Shown piece by piece: positions 32,101 through 43,176 of a stretch of DNA of 64,000 nucleotides. Under the pieces are notes generated by a model. That model was not told the origin of the DNA and made no database searches. It was given only the letters and a program-made list of their open reading frames with translations. How positions within the stretch are numbered: position 1 is the stretch's first letter; the number at the start of each line of letters is the position of its first letter. The stretch comes from Clarkia xantiana subsp. parviflora (Eukaryota; Streptophyta; Magnoliopsida; Myrtales; Onagraceae): NCBI GenBank assembly GCA_036873135.1, contig JAPTYO010000001.1, positions 26,527,774 to 26,591,773 on the forward strand. The letters run 5' to 3'. The position numbers were made by a program, and so were the translations under genes.

Positions 32101-33605
32101 AGGCACTGTAGCTGCTTCCAAGAAGCTGAGATCAGATCCAACAGATGTGAAGATCTGATCATCTTCCAGATTCTTCTTACCACCATCTTCCGGACGGACA
32201 AGTTCAAGTTGGTTCATCTTAGGAAATAACGATGCTGCTTCTCTAGAACTATCATTCCTATGTGAAGTAGGAACGATATCCTCATGTGAACTAGGAACAA
32301 TATCCATCTTTTGGCGGGACCCGTGCCTCTTCATCGTTGCCGCATCAAACGAAACTTCCTTCTCTTGGGGCTGAACTTTATCGGACTCCATTGGTTTCTT
32401 CATCGAGCTGTTTCTGTTGAGCCTCGCTTCCCCCATCGACACTTTTACATCTTGCACGGGACGTGCAGTTAGCTGTTCTTCAGATAAACCTCCCATGAAA
32501 CTGGAATAAGATTATTGCTTTTTGCTGCATGGTTCAACGTATGTGGCAAAGATCTGGACTGTGTCAATTCTTGAGCGTTCGTTGAAGAAGGAATTGCAGA
32601 TGGGACACTTAAAGGTGCTTCATTTAGCTCACTTAAGTTGTTCACTGAGCCATTAGCCAAAGAAATTGAATTCCTTCTCGAACCTACATCCATCCCATTC
32701 ACAGCAACAACATATTGGACCTCGGAATCCACCTCAGCATCCCCAACACCCAATTGGGCCTCCTCCAAATCAGCATTAGAAAAGAGAAACATCCTTGGTT
32801 TTTGAGATCCTGAACCTTCAACAACACTGCATTCCTCCATCATGTTCAACAGATCCTCGTCAGAGGACACAGACACCAGAGCGTCAAGATCCTCACCAGG
32901 AAGCTGATACTTTATCACATGGGGCTGACCAAAAATTGCCATAGTTTTTTCTTGAAGATCCTGCAAAGCGATATCCTTAGATACCCTGACAATGTGAGTC
33001 TCCCCTCCAACATACCTAAGTTTTGAATCGCTAGGACGGGGCAGTATTTTGCCACCGAAGCTGCAAAGGAACTTGACTTTTCTAGAGACACTACCATTGC
33101 CTCTACTACTACCAATAACATTTCTTGAGGTCGTTCTTGCTACTGACCTCACTGAATCATGGTAGCTCCTGTTTTCATTGGCAGCAGGGCCCTTCTGAGA
33201 AATCAAACCTGTTTCTACTGAGTTGACCCTCGAGATATCCGATCCAACTTCTGAACCCGGATGAGAAATACCTAGTATAGTGTTCAGATCCAAGTATCCA
33301 GTTCCATTACTAGGATCCCTAGAGACAATTGGAGCGACCTGTTGTCTAGGGTTCACCCTGTCCCTCATAAATTCAAGTGCAAACTCCTCCCCTGTCTGAA
33401 TTGAAAAATTCAGAACGGGTCGGGTTCCAACTGACATGTTATGATCTGGAGGACGTATGTTGGTATTGATATTACTCGAAGGATCTATAAAGAAACTCTG
33501 ATTAGAAGAACCCAGCCCCTCATTCCTAGCTTTGATATTATTGTAGCGAATTTGTTCATAGTTCTTTAATGGATCCAATTGACCTTTTCCGAGGTTTCTC
33601 TCCAT
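29154..33605 (-). CDS. PB1-domain Raf-like MAPKKK (B4-type) protein kinase
   Basis: Coding exons on the minus strand are 31306-33605, 31143-31222, 30420-30572, 30153-30316, 29913-30060, 29689-29811, 29422-29509 and 29154-29329, all with GT-AG borders. The product is about 1,077 residues, the usual size for plant PB1-Raf kinases. A PB1 domain lies at about 176-275 ([18 protein letters not shown]). The kinase domain is C-terminal with [30 protein letters not shown] and [11 protein letters not shown], so all catalytic residues are present. It should act in cytosolic stress or hormone phosphorelay. There are two frame problems: one near 32485-32505 in the first exon and one in exon 31143-31222 around GTTGGAGGCCC. 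Each fits one missing base. Either these are sequencing or assembly errors, or the gene is newly broken. The even quality of the other six exons favours error. Confidence 0.87.
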
Positions 33606-34510
33606 TTAACTCAATTTCACACGGAGAGATACTCCAGAAGGAGCTTCATTTACAAGGATCTGACAGAAGAATTAAGCTTGAGTCACTTTTTAGCCAACAA
33701 AAGGTGAGACAGATCAAATTAAAAGAAAATTATACACAAAACCACATACAAAAACTCCCAGAATATTGAAAAGGGAACTAGTTCAATTGCTTCAGTTACC
33801 CAGTTCAATTTACACACAACTTGAATATTTAGACTGTCATACTGCCACTGAGACCATGGGCAGTAATCAAAGGATTACTTTGAGAACTAAAAGATGCAAA
33901 CCGAGTTCGTAAACCCTATAGGACCAGATCAACCAAGCTGAAATTGCATTATTCAAGTAACTAAAACGAAAACCGATCAAAGTGATAAAATTCAAATTCC
34001 GTACGATGTAAACTGAGAGTGATCATATTTAGGAAGGAATTAATCATTCAATTGCAAGACAGCAGATTTGAAGCAGACCCCACCAAAATCGACATCAACG
34101 TAGCTCTAGATCGTTGTCAAACAAAACAGAAAAGCTGTCGACAAAAGGAGAAAGCTCAAATCAGACTATAGATTCTCACATAGTATGCTCTCACGATTCT
34201 CAGAGTATCCACCCAAGTTAACCAATAAAATTTTACCCAGTTCACCAATACAAATCAAGATCAAGATCGAACTCAGGTACAAGTCAAAAAACCAAAACTT
34301 GATCAGACAAAAAAAACAAGATATTTACCTCTCATAGCTACTTCTGATCGCATATCAGCTTTGGGATTGGCCTCTTTCTCTTCATCAGCCAACAAATTGC
34401 ATTAAATCAGTGGGTTGGCAGCCAATTTCACAATCAGCTATTTCTGAACTATGAAGTCTGAATTGGCTATAGAATTCTCTCTATCTCTCTCTCTCTCTCC
34501 TTAATTTCTC
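33606..34510 (-). promoter_or_regulatory. 5' UTR with intron and leader of the kinase gene
   Basis: On the minus strand a donor-like GAGAGGTAAATA at about 34328 and an acceptor-like TCTGTCAG near 33656 bound a probable 5'-UTR intron of about 670 bp. The upstream leader contains a (GA)n tract at 34470-34500. No coding frame is present. The intron is inferred from splice signals only. Confidence 0.45.
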
Positions 34511-34632
34511 ATTTCCGATCGATTTTTAATTTATTTTCTATTTTCCAACAAAAATAATAATAATATAATTTAATCGACGGCATAAAATAAAACGGATCTC
34601 TAACTTTTCTTGACCATATATTTTGTAAAATG

Positions 34633-34636
<4 letters not shown>

Positions 34637-34666
<30 letters not shown>
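34637..34666. repeat. (TA)n microsatellite upstream of the kinase gene
   Basis: About thirteen TA units, some 130 bp beyond the kinase gene leader. Confidence 0.8.
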
Positions 34667-34668
<2 letters not shown>

Positions 34669-35687
34669 GGGATACAGCAAACATTCGATCGGTTTCAGGA
34701 CTTTTTTGGGCTCCGTAATCATGATATCCCCCTGGATTTACCTTTTAAGGTCGGAATTCTCGGACGTTGCTTGACATTTGTCTGGGAATACACGCGCGTG
34801 TATAGCGAGTTACACTCACCGTCCAATCCCGTTGCTATGTATTTTCCGAGGTTCCGTCTGTACTCTGTAGAGACGACAACGCGCATTACGAGTCCCCGAA
34901 TAGTGTAATGGGCTTCAACAGTTGGGCCGTGAATTTTCTTTAATCATCCAATTAATTTAATTACGACATATTTTCCTTTTTGGATACAACTATACAACAA
35001 CTTCATGACCGTGGGCAGAAATTTCGAAAACCTTAAGGAATTAATTAATTTTAAAAAAGTATTTCGCCCGAAATTATAACTAAACTGTATAAGCAATACT
35101 TTTACTCTCAATTTTAGGCTGGGCTCGGGCTTTTTGAAAAGGACCCGAATGTCCCAACTTTCCTACCTCAGTTAACAGCAGCTTAACCTAGGAAGTTTTA
35201 ACTGTAGCCAAAAAAAAAAAAAAAACTTCAGCTCAGCCATCTTCGCAACACATCACATATTAAATACACAACCCTAAATCCCTAATTACATAGCTCAACT
35301 TCCCTCTCGAATGCTTCTCGATCGACTCCTTCTCGATCTCTCCATCTCGACTTTCATGCGACTTGTGCATTCTCGATATCTTGGTATATATATATTATAA
35401 CCAACTTCCCTTATGATAGGAAATGGACATATTTTAAACAGATTAGTTAATCAAGTGATTTAAAAATATTAAAATTTATAGATGAAAGTTTTGTTAATTT
35501 TATGTTTCAACTTTCAACACATACCACAATAGAGGAGGGTAAATATATTGTTTATATTTTTTCTTTATTATCGAAATATTTGCTCTGTTTATATTTTTTT
35601 GCCACAATCTTACTTTTTTTTTTTTTCAGTTTTTTAAGAGGCTCAGTTTTTTTAAGTAATTTTTTATTTAAAAATAATGTTACTTAT
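34667..35687. other. Intergenic DNA
   Basis: No gene is recognised. A short A run is at 35210-35225 and T runs lie near 35620. The next recognisable feature is the LTR at 35688. Confidence 0.35.
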
Positions 35688-36268
35688 TGTTGGGACATGA
35701 CTCGATCGGGGCGTCGGGTCCTGATAAGGTTGCTTAGGATGTACGTCGGGCTGTCGGGTTGTCACGTGTGTTGCGTACGTGCGCTTCTCCTGATACCTGC
35801 ACAAGGGGTGGTATCGACACCACGAGGGGGTGGTGTGCGATGAGCCCTCTCCGATGCTAAAATGAGAAATCTTGAGAGAGAAAGCTAGAGAAGTGAGAGC
35901 TCCTAAGTCAATTTAAGTTATGAAATGGGTGACCAAGATTCCTATATATAGGGAACATTGGACTCAAACCCGGTTTTAAGCGGTCCGGCCCCGGTTTAGT
36001 AGACGTGAACCGGGTGTGGATTTGAGCTAAATTGGGCAGGGAAGACTCGCACATAGTGTAAACACATGGGGATACACGCGTCTTGGGACGATAATCCGGC
36101 GCGGTTTGGATTGTACAGACAATCTGGACGGGGCACAGCTCGAATACGTGTGAGTCACGCGTTCAGACTGTTCTAACCTGTGAATAAGCGTTTGTAAGCA
36201 ATTAGTGGGTTTGACGTGTTGACGAGGCCTGAATGTAAAACGAAGCCGAATCGGGCGGATATCCATCA
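35688..36268 (-). repeat. 3' LTR of a minus-strand non-autonomous Tat-like element
   Basis: In minus-strand sense it starts TGATGGATATCCGCC and ends GTCCCAACA. The first 15 bases match the LTR at 50640 (TGATGGATATACGCC) except one. A purine tract, GACTCGGGGGAAAA, adjoins it at 36269-36282, so this is the 3' LTR and the element body lies to the right. A TATATA motif is at about 35943. Confidence 0.78.
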
Positions 36269-36297
36269 TTTTCCCCCGAGTCAATTAATGGCTTAAC

Positions 36298-36761
36298 TAG
36301 GGATGTCAATGGGGCGGGGCGGGGCGGGTATCGCCAGACCCGGACCCGCCCCGCGGGTCAATATGGTCGACCCGGACCCGTCCCATGCACTTTCGGGTCG
36401 GGTCGGGTCGACCCGTGTGAGGTATAATTTAGGGTTTTAAATCTTAAATTCTAAATTCTATGTTACCGTATCCAAATTCAACTCCAAATTTAAATCATAA
36501 ATTATTAAATTAACTCATAATCCAAATATAAATCACCCCATTCATTAGAATAATTGTTATTTTGACTATGTGTTATATTACCCGTATAGTTTTATATAAT
36601 ACACATATATTAAATATACATGTAAAATGAAAGCTCGGGTCGGGTCGGCGGGTCGCCGTGAACCCAAACCCGAACCCGCCCCGCGGGTCGCGGGTCGGCT
36701 GGTCAAAATCGGGTCGGGTACCCGCGGGTCGGCGGGTACCCGTGACCCGTTGCCATCCCTA
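36298..36761. mobile_element. hAT-type MITE
   Basis: Ends TAGGGATGTCAA and TTGCCATCCCTA form the terminal inverted repeat. Perfect 8-bp duplications GGCTTAAC flank it at 36290-36297 and 36762-36769. The sub-terminal regions are rich in GGGTCGGGTC and its complement. It is 464 bp long, is non-coding, and inserted into the 3' region of the Tat-like element. Confidence 0.9.
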
Positions 36762-36769
36762 GGCTTAAC

Positions 36770-37260
36770 CCTTGCTTAACTCTATTTTATGATAGGATAG
36801 ATGTCTGATTTAGGTTCGGGAGTTAACTCATAGTGGACTTACTCTCCGTCGTTGCGTGGGCCTCAACGTCGCGTTTTCCTTCCTTAATTTGACGAAGGGG
36901 ATCGTAATTGCTGACATGGTTAGCGCAACGAGTATATGTCTATGACAGATATATGTGTAACAGCGTATATGTATATACGTAACATAGACGTAAATGCTGA
37001 CATGCGTGCAAACATGGCGTACGTGCGTATACAAGTAGACGCGCGACATGTGATGACATGAGATCAGTGATGTAATCATGGAAATAGATATGCGATGATA
37101 TGCATACTAGTATATATTTAATGAGGTTATAAAAATAAAACATATGTCATGTATAGGTAGGCATGTGAGTGCGTGTAAGGGTGTGTGGGTATGTATGTAT
37201 ATTAACAACTTATACAAAGAAATTAGAAAAAATTAAGGAGAGGTAAACCCTTACCCATAC
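36770..37260. other. Spacer between MITE and antisense gene promoter
   Basis: No coding sequence is recognised. Words such as GTATATG and CGTGCGTAT are repeated in the 36930-37200 stretch. It may carry upstream control of the antisense gene. Confidence 0.3.
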
Positions 37261-37330
37261 CCTATATAGAGGAGTGTGTGTATTCATCTCCCACACTTAG
37301 TCTCCACACCAAAATTAGTCTTCCTTAGTT
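37261..37330 (+). promoter_or_regulatory. Putative promoter of the antisense gene (copy 1)
   Basis: A CTATATAGA TATA box (37262-37270) is followed by a pyrimidine-rich leader with CATCTCCCACAC. It lies about 260 bp before the ATG at 37532, with an acceptor-like TTTGCAG at 37514-37520 suggesting a leader intron. It points away from the LTR promoter of the element. Confidence 0.45.
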
Positions 37331-37531
37331 CGCATGTGTGGAGTTGCCCCCACATAGGGAATGTTCGCCAGTAGTGATGTGATTGTTACGCGTACACTTG
37401 TTGAGTAGATTGTAACCTTGTCATTGCAGGACTTGTAGTTCGAGCGTCACAGGGTAGTTTGTTGACTAGGTATATCCTTGCTGGCGTGTATCTCGTTAGG
37501 ACTACCTTCGCGATTTGCAGGCTATACTAAA

Positions 37532-39932
37532 ATGAGTAAGTTCTTTATCCCAACTCCTGGAGTTAGGTATTGTTCGGACCCTGATTCTGATTCTAAGTCG
37601 GAATCTTTGGCATCCCCCGATTCGGGATCTGTGGATGGTACAGACTCTTCTTCGAGTCGGGCTCGGGATCGGAACACATGTTTCAGATCTTTCTGGTAAC
37701 CAGTTGCAACGCAAGGAGTACCAGCGTTACGCAGAGCAGTCTGGACTTTGCCCACTTGTGGAGGCAGTCTTTCCTTTTTATATACTCCCTGACGTTGTTC
37801 GGGGTAAGCCTACTGTGCCCCCTCTAAGATGGCGGGGGTGTACATTGCTCGGATACGGGAAGGGTTGTGCTTCCCCTACTGTCACGACTTGGTCAGATTG
37901 TGTCGCTATTATAGGATTTCTCTGCTTGATCTTGCGCCTGCCGGGATACGGTATTGGGTCTGCTTTCACGTGCTATGCCATCAGCGGTCATGGCGCTACT
38001 CGACTCTGCTTTTCCGGTGTTTTTTCCGTCTTCACCGTCAGGACGCATCCGGACTATCCTCCATATCTATTCTTTGGCCTTCTTTGAGAGAGGGAGGCTT
38101 TGCAAGCCTCGACTTGGGAGGGGTGAAGTGGGATGCCGCCCTTCGCTTTGTGACTGTCGCTGATCGTTCGGGTAGCCATTGGAAGAGTCATTATTTCTTC
38201 GCCTATAATGTTGAAGTGACTTGGCCAGTCGCCCATGTTGTTGAGACTGACCCCGTGCCCATATATGCTCAGTTTTCTGATTCAGAAAAAGTAGCCATGA
38301 AGGCGATATATTGGGCTCACAAGGTGCGCGCCTATCGCACCTTGTCTCGCGCGACGGAGCAAGAACTGCGCGAAGCTGGGATTCGCGTAACTCCTTTGGG
38401 AGGTCCTTCAGTATGTTACGAACCTTTATAAATCCTATTATGTTGTGATGTAGGTTGTTTTGATGGCAGGTACTCGCGCTTGCAGGCGAGTCTTCAGGGG
38501 AACGTTGTTGCCCCGAGCGAGGTGCTCGTCATGCTACCCCAGCTGCTGCCCTAGTCTTGAAGCCCGGGCGAGGGAAGGGATCTATGAGTAAGTCTCCTTC
38601 TTATAACTTCGTTCTTCGTTATCGATATTAAGTATTATTGTTCTTATCTTGTTTTGCTCTTGTTTGCAGGCTGCTCTCCCAACGTGACGGATCGCGTTGT
38701 CGCTGTTCGAGACACTCCGCAGCGGCCCAAGACAAAGAGGGCCGACTTCGAGGTGCGTCCCTCGAGCGATCGAAGTCCGGCAGTGGCGAGGCGTTGAAGA
38801 CTCCTTCCTGTGATAAAGGGAAGGGCGTTGAGGGTCAGGCTCGCGCGCCAACTATGTGTGCCCCCCGGTCGAGGGACCAGACCTTGAAGGATAAGTCTCC
38901 TCATGTAGGTGTGTATCTCATTTTACTTTCTTTCTATACTTGTGCTATTTTTCATTTTTTGTTCATTTGTTTGTGTATTCATAGTTGTTGCGCCTCCTGC
39001 TGCGCTTACCCGTGCTGATTTGGTTTGTCCTGTCGAGGACACTATCATTGGGGATGCGTGGGCACCCGTTGCTGTTGGGGGGCTCCAATTTACTAATGAG
39101 GTCAATTTGAGCACTCCCGAGATGGGAGTGCGCGTGTTCCAACAGGTTATTCCTCCTAGCAATCGGAGGGTTCGTCCCAATGAGCCTGAGGACGCGCACG
39201 CCTATGCTGAGGGCGTGCTAACACGCCATGCGCCTGTGAGTGTTTGTCCTTACTCTGCATTGTTGTTACAACTTTTTCCTTGTTGAATGTTTTATTGCGC
39301 TTTAGGTTGCTGTCGACATGGTGAACCTTTCTTCCTCTGTGATTGAACTCACTGAGGAGAAGGAGGCTCTCTAGGAGAAGTGCGACATGGTTTGTCACGA
39401 GCTCGCAAGCGTGAAGGAGAAGGCGCGCTTCTTGGACGCCAAGGTTGTTGATTTGGAGGCGGGTCCCTTTGCTTGCCAGGCTCGAGTTGCTGCACTCGAG
39501 TCCGATATGACTGCTATTCAGAAGAAAGTTGCTGAGGATGGCGAAGCGCACGCTCTTGCTCTACAGGCTGTGCAAGAGAGCTCTTACCAGGAGGGGAAGG
39601 AGTCTGCCCTTGAGGAGTACAAGGGTTCGCAGTCATTTCGCGATGACATTCGGGCAGGTGCTGATGATTTGATGTATGACTTCTTAGAGGGTTTCATCGA
39701 GAAGGTACATAATTTTGCCCCGGACTTTCCCTTTGATCAGCTGGGTATATATGATGAGTTTGTCACTGGTCATGTGGCGGCGTTGCGCAACCGATATGCG
39801 ACTTCACCCTGTGTTGATGTGGTGTTTGATGCTGACGGGGATGTCAGTGTTGTTGTGGAGTCCCTTGTTCAGGACGAAGTTGTGGGTAACCCATCTGGGG
39901 GAGTTGATGTGCCTGACATGGCGTCAGGTTGA
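37532..39932 (+). pseudogene. Antisense gene, Transposase_28 (putative gypsy-type transposon) family, copy 1
   Basis: Plus-strand exons: about 37532-38414, 38454-38587, 38670 to about 38904, 38985-39235 and 39306-39932. The conserved domain is in the first exon (YCHDLVRLCRYYRISLLDLA, then VKWDAALRFV and YFFAYNVEVTW), as in the copy at 56249-58704. The last exon encodes a long alpha-helical, probably coiled-coil region rich in Glu, Ala and Lys. The first intron sits after GGPSVC and the fourth after LTRHAP, the same places as in the second copy. Lesions: a frame change near the C run at 37818-37822 and an in-frame TAG at 39372. The function of the family is unknown. It lies in the antisense direction to its retrotransposon. 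Confidence 0.75.
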
Positions 39933-39939
39933 GTTTCTT

Positions 39940-41470
39940 TGGTATTTCAGACTTTGTATATAGTTTTGCTCCCCATGTCGGGTTGAGGTTATGTTTGGGC
40001 GATGTCCCCTTGAACCTTCTGTTTTTATGCCTTTTGCTTGACGTTGTCATATAGACCTGTCGTGGATGCTTTAGTAATGCATGACAACTTATTAGTAATT
40101 TTTCGTACCTTTGTTATCGTGGTTGTCCATATGGTTTGGACTATAGAGTAGAGTTGAGACTCGTCTTTTGATTGCATGTAGTATCCATAGTTGTAGTAAG
40201 GAGACGTAAGTCCCTGCGTTGCACGCCCCTCTTGATTGTCCTACGGCATGGCGTAATATATAGGTGTGAGTAGTATGATTGTCGTATTTCGTGGTTAGTA
40301 ACGCGCAAGACTTTGTGTCGGTGCTTGCCATTTATGGTTAGTAATGTGCAAGACCTTTATCTTGGTACTTGGCATTTATGAGTAGTAATGCGTAAGACCC
40401 TTCATCCAGTACTTGGCATTTAGTGTTAGTAATGCGCAAGACCCTTGCTTATCCGTAGAAGTAACGTCTCAGCGAGGCAAGACTTTAGTTTTTAATGTCT
40501 CTTAGTTCACTCTAAGGCGACGCTGTGACAAGACGCTACTTGTTAATTTGGTGCGTTTTTCCATCCGTTAGTTGGGAACACCCCGCGTAACGTTCTTGCA
40601 AGGCGTTCCGCTGGCTAATCCATGTGCTTACCCTGCCATGTTAGTGTGCCTCCACTTGGTTATTCCAAGGGTCAGAACAAAGGTCGTGTAATACGCCTTG
40701 TAGTTTTTACCGTCTTTTGGGCCATTCCAAAGCGACGTTATGGCAATACACGACTTGCTAATTTGGATGTGTTTTATATCTGCTACTTGGGCACCCCCGT
40801 TGTAGCGTTGAGGCAAGATGTTCATTGGCTATTTCTGTACTTACCTTGCGATTCTACTACACCTCTACCTGGTTATTCCAAGGGGCTGTACAAGATCGCG
40901 TTGTGCGTCTTGCAGTTTTTACCGTCTCTTGGTCCATTCCAAGGCGACGTTGTGGCAAGACACGACTTGCTAATTTGGATGTTTTTTATTTCTGTTATTT
41001 GTTTACATCCAAGATAACATTTTATAAGACTCGACTTGTAGATTTGGTGATTTTTTCGATGCATTGCGTGTAGCGATGATCTCAGGATACGCTCCTGCCG
41101 GCGTAGAAGGGTGCTTAGTAATGAACACTATTTGTGTTTAGTAGTAGGTTCCCATGGTGTTTCCCTCGTATCGAGGATGTCGCACCATGTAATTTGGGGG
41201 TGAAATCATGCCCGAGTGTTTAGTAATCTCTACTGGGTTTCATAGTCCGCAGTAAGATGACATGGGGCTGCCCTCGCATAGAGGATGTCGCACCATGTAG
41301 TGTGGGGTTGCCCTCGTATAGAGTATGTCGCACAACGTTGTAGATGACCGCATCTTGTTTTAAAATCCCAAGGAATGGTCGTTGTAATCATGGGGTTGCC
41401 CCCGAGTTGGGGATGTCGCGTCATGTTATTAAGATAATCCTTGGAAAAATTTCAGGATGTAATATGTTGT
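39940..41470. repeat. Irregular repeats of the truncated Tat-like element
   Basis: Three repeat types follow one another: TTAGTAATGCGCAAGACC (40300-40450), a unit of about 240 bp containing TTTTTACCGTCT and CGACTTGCTAATTTGGATG (40660-41010), and a unit with GAGGATGTCGCACCATGTA (41160-41430). They are non-coding and occupy the place held by arrays in the complete element. Confidence 0.65.
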
Positions 41471-41879
41471 TGTCATTGTTTAGAATAGACATAATAGATG
41501 TCGAGAAAGAGAGGGTGTATTGATAGCTCGTTGTTGACGTCGAGTGTTGACGTGTTGGTGGCGTATAATATAGGTTGTTTGTTGTGTTTAGCGTAATAGC
41601 TTGTATTGTTGATGCAACTTATATGCATAGAGTCCGATACTTGGTGTCATTCCAAAGTAGGGATTGTTGTTGATGTATAAGTAATGTTGTACCTACGAAA
41701 ATACATTAACTTCATTAGTACTGCAGAGTATTTACAATGTTTTGCGAATGGGGTCAACTGATCATCCATGTGTAAATGTCCTACAACTGTTTTAAACTAC
41801 TTAGATAAAAAAGCTGAAAGTAGATGATTAAAGCTGTGAGTAACGCAGTAGTGGGGAGGGATGTGTTTGCCCTCCCAAG
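41471..41879. other. Non-coding internal sequence of the truncated element
   Basis: No open frame or repeat is recognised. It lies between the repeats and the Gag-like remnant. Confidence 0.3.
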
Positions 41880-42522
41880 TCGGCCTATTCACGCAGCGGG
41901 GTGGTTGCGCGCCATGCGACCCCGCATCGCTCCAAGAGATATCATCTCTTCAATTTCGATCCTCAGGGTGAGGCAGTCGTTGGTGCTGTGTCCCTAGGTA
42001 CGGTGGAACTTGCACCAGTCAGTTATATCTGTTCCGAGGAATGCCTGCATTGTCTCGCCTGGGGGAGATAACTTGTCTTGCAGGATGGTGTCGTATAATT
42101 ATTCAACACCTATGTTCAAAGGAGTGAAAGTATAATTTGCGTTGTTGCTTGCCACCCTTCTTGTGCTTGTATGCGCGAATACCTTCCCTTAGCTTGTGTG
42201 TGATTTGCACCACCCCAGTTCTTACTCGCAGTCGATTGCCCTTTCAAGCTTGTCTTTGAGGTCACCCATTGTATGGGTTGTCCTCCAGCCATAAACTCTT
42301 CCGAAGAGGAGGAATGATCGAGCGTTCATGTTCATGAAAAATGCATTGATCACTGCCTCCCTGGTTGCCTTCACCAAGGCAACATTCAGCGCGTAGCGCT
42401 TGAAGTAGTTCCAAGTTGACTCTCCATCTCCTTTTTTGACATCCCAGACACTTTGAAGTGCTGGGACTAGATGGCAACTTGCCATTGTTTACGTACACTG
42501 AGTAAAGAGTCTCCCAAAGCAA
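41880..42522 (-). pseudogene. Gag-like remnant of the truncated Tat-like element
   Basis: The minus strand encodes DGESTWNYFKRY, AVINAFFMNMNARSF and MGDLKDKLERA (42222-42485), then further on DWCKFHRT, a stop, and GHSTNDCLTLRIEIEEMI (about 41900-42025). Both parts match the second Gag-like module of the ORF at 52035-54764 (SYFQRFSSYGANM; EWCEYHGTWGHQTNNC). Stops and a frame change show decay. It is the only coding trace in element sense. Confidence 0.7.
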
Positions 42523-42539
42523 ACTTAATCAAACCAGAC

Positions 42540-42898
42540 GACGGTTACTATTTTCCTTTAAGATCGGCGTCGACGCACAAAAATCGGGCTCGGTTCTAGG
42601 TTGCCTATATTAGGGGACCTTGGCCACCCATTTCAACTCATATTCTCAAGAGATTGGCTTTGGAGCTCTGACCTCTCTCTAGAAACTTTCTCTCTCTAGA
42701 CTCTTATTTAAGCATCAGAGAGGGCTCAACCAGCACCCCCCCCTCTCCGTGTTCGTTACTGCCATTTGTGCAGGTAAGGAGCGCGCAAAGCCGGCGTGCA
42801 CATTGCCGACAACCAGCTGCCGTCATCCGACAACCCGACACGATCACAACCCGAAGTGCCGAAGAGTCCGACTCCCCGGTTGGATTTGGACGCAACAG
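42540..42898 (+). repeat. Partial LTR of a Ty3/gypsy-like element
   Basis: Contains a TATA-like CCTATATTAGG (42605), a TCTCTAG-rich leader, GCATCAGAGAGGGCTC and a C-rich tract, and ends GACGCAACA. The layout parallels the LTR at 50640-51451 (TATAAATAC, GCATCGGAGAGGGTTC, C tract), but the sequence is only distantly similar. Its left part is missing. Confidence 0.5.
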
Positions 42899-42899
42899 G

Positions 42900-43175
42900 A
42901 AGGATTAAGGATTAACCCTAAAAATCCACAAACACCATGTATTTATAGGAGTAAAGTGGACAAAAGTCAACTTTACCCACCTTAATGTTTCGGCCGGCCA
43001 TGTATAAGGGAGGCCCATATTTTGGGCCTCTCATGTCAATTGGGATTTGGGTCTGGCCCAATACCCTAATGTGACATTTACCCAATTAACTTAGGTAACA
43101 TATACATATAATGGGCTTCCACTTACGGCGCCCGTCACCATATGCTTACAGCAACTTCTTACTGGCAATAGTGGG
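42900..43175 (-). repeat. LTR and PPT fragment of the 24643/62236 family
   Basis: Shares CGGCCGGCCATGT, a GGGCCTCTCATGTCAATTGG block and the GCTTACAGCAAC end with the LTRs at 24643-25234 and 62236-62821. It is in minus orientation and is joined directly to plus-strand Copia coding sequence, so the junction is a rearrangement. Confidence 0.6.
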
Positions 43176-43176
43176 A

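Larger units (their letters stand above)
35688..42522 (-). mobile_element. Truncated non-autonomous Tat-like retrotransposon with antisense gene
   Basis: In element sense (right to left): a second-type Gag module remnant (42522-41880), repeats (about 41470-40300), a gene on the opposite strand (37532-39932), a hAT MITE insertion, PPT and 3' LTR. There is no RT, RNase H or integrase. The order is the same as in the complete element at 50640-60970. The 5' LTR and first Gag are missing: the right side is replaced by LTR fragments of other elements. Confidence 0.68.

Noticed and set aside
32469..32500. Small intron to explain the kinase frame break
   Set aside because: The only GT/AG-like spacing here would make an intron of about a dozen bases, too short to be spliced.
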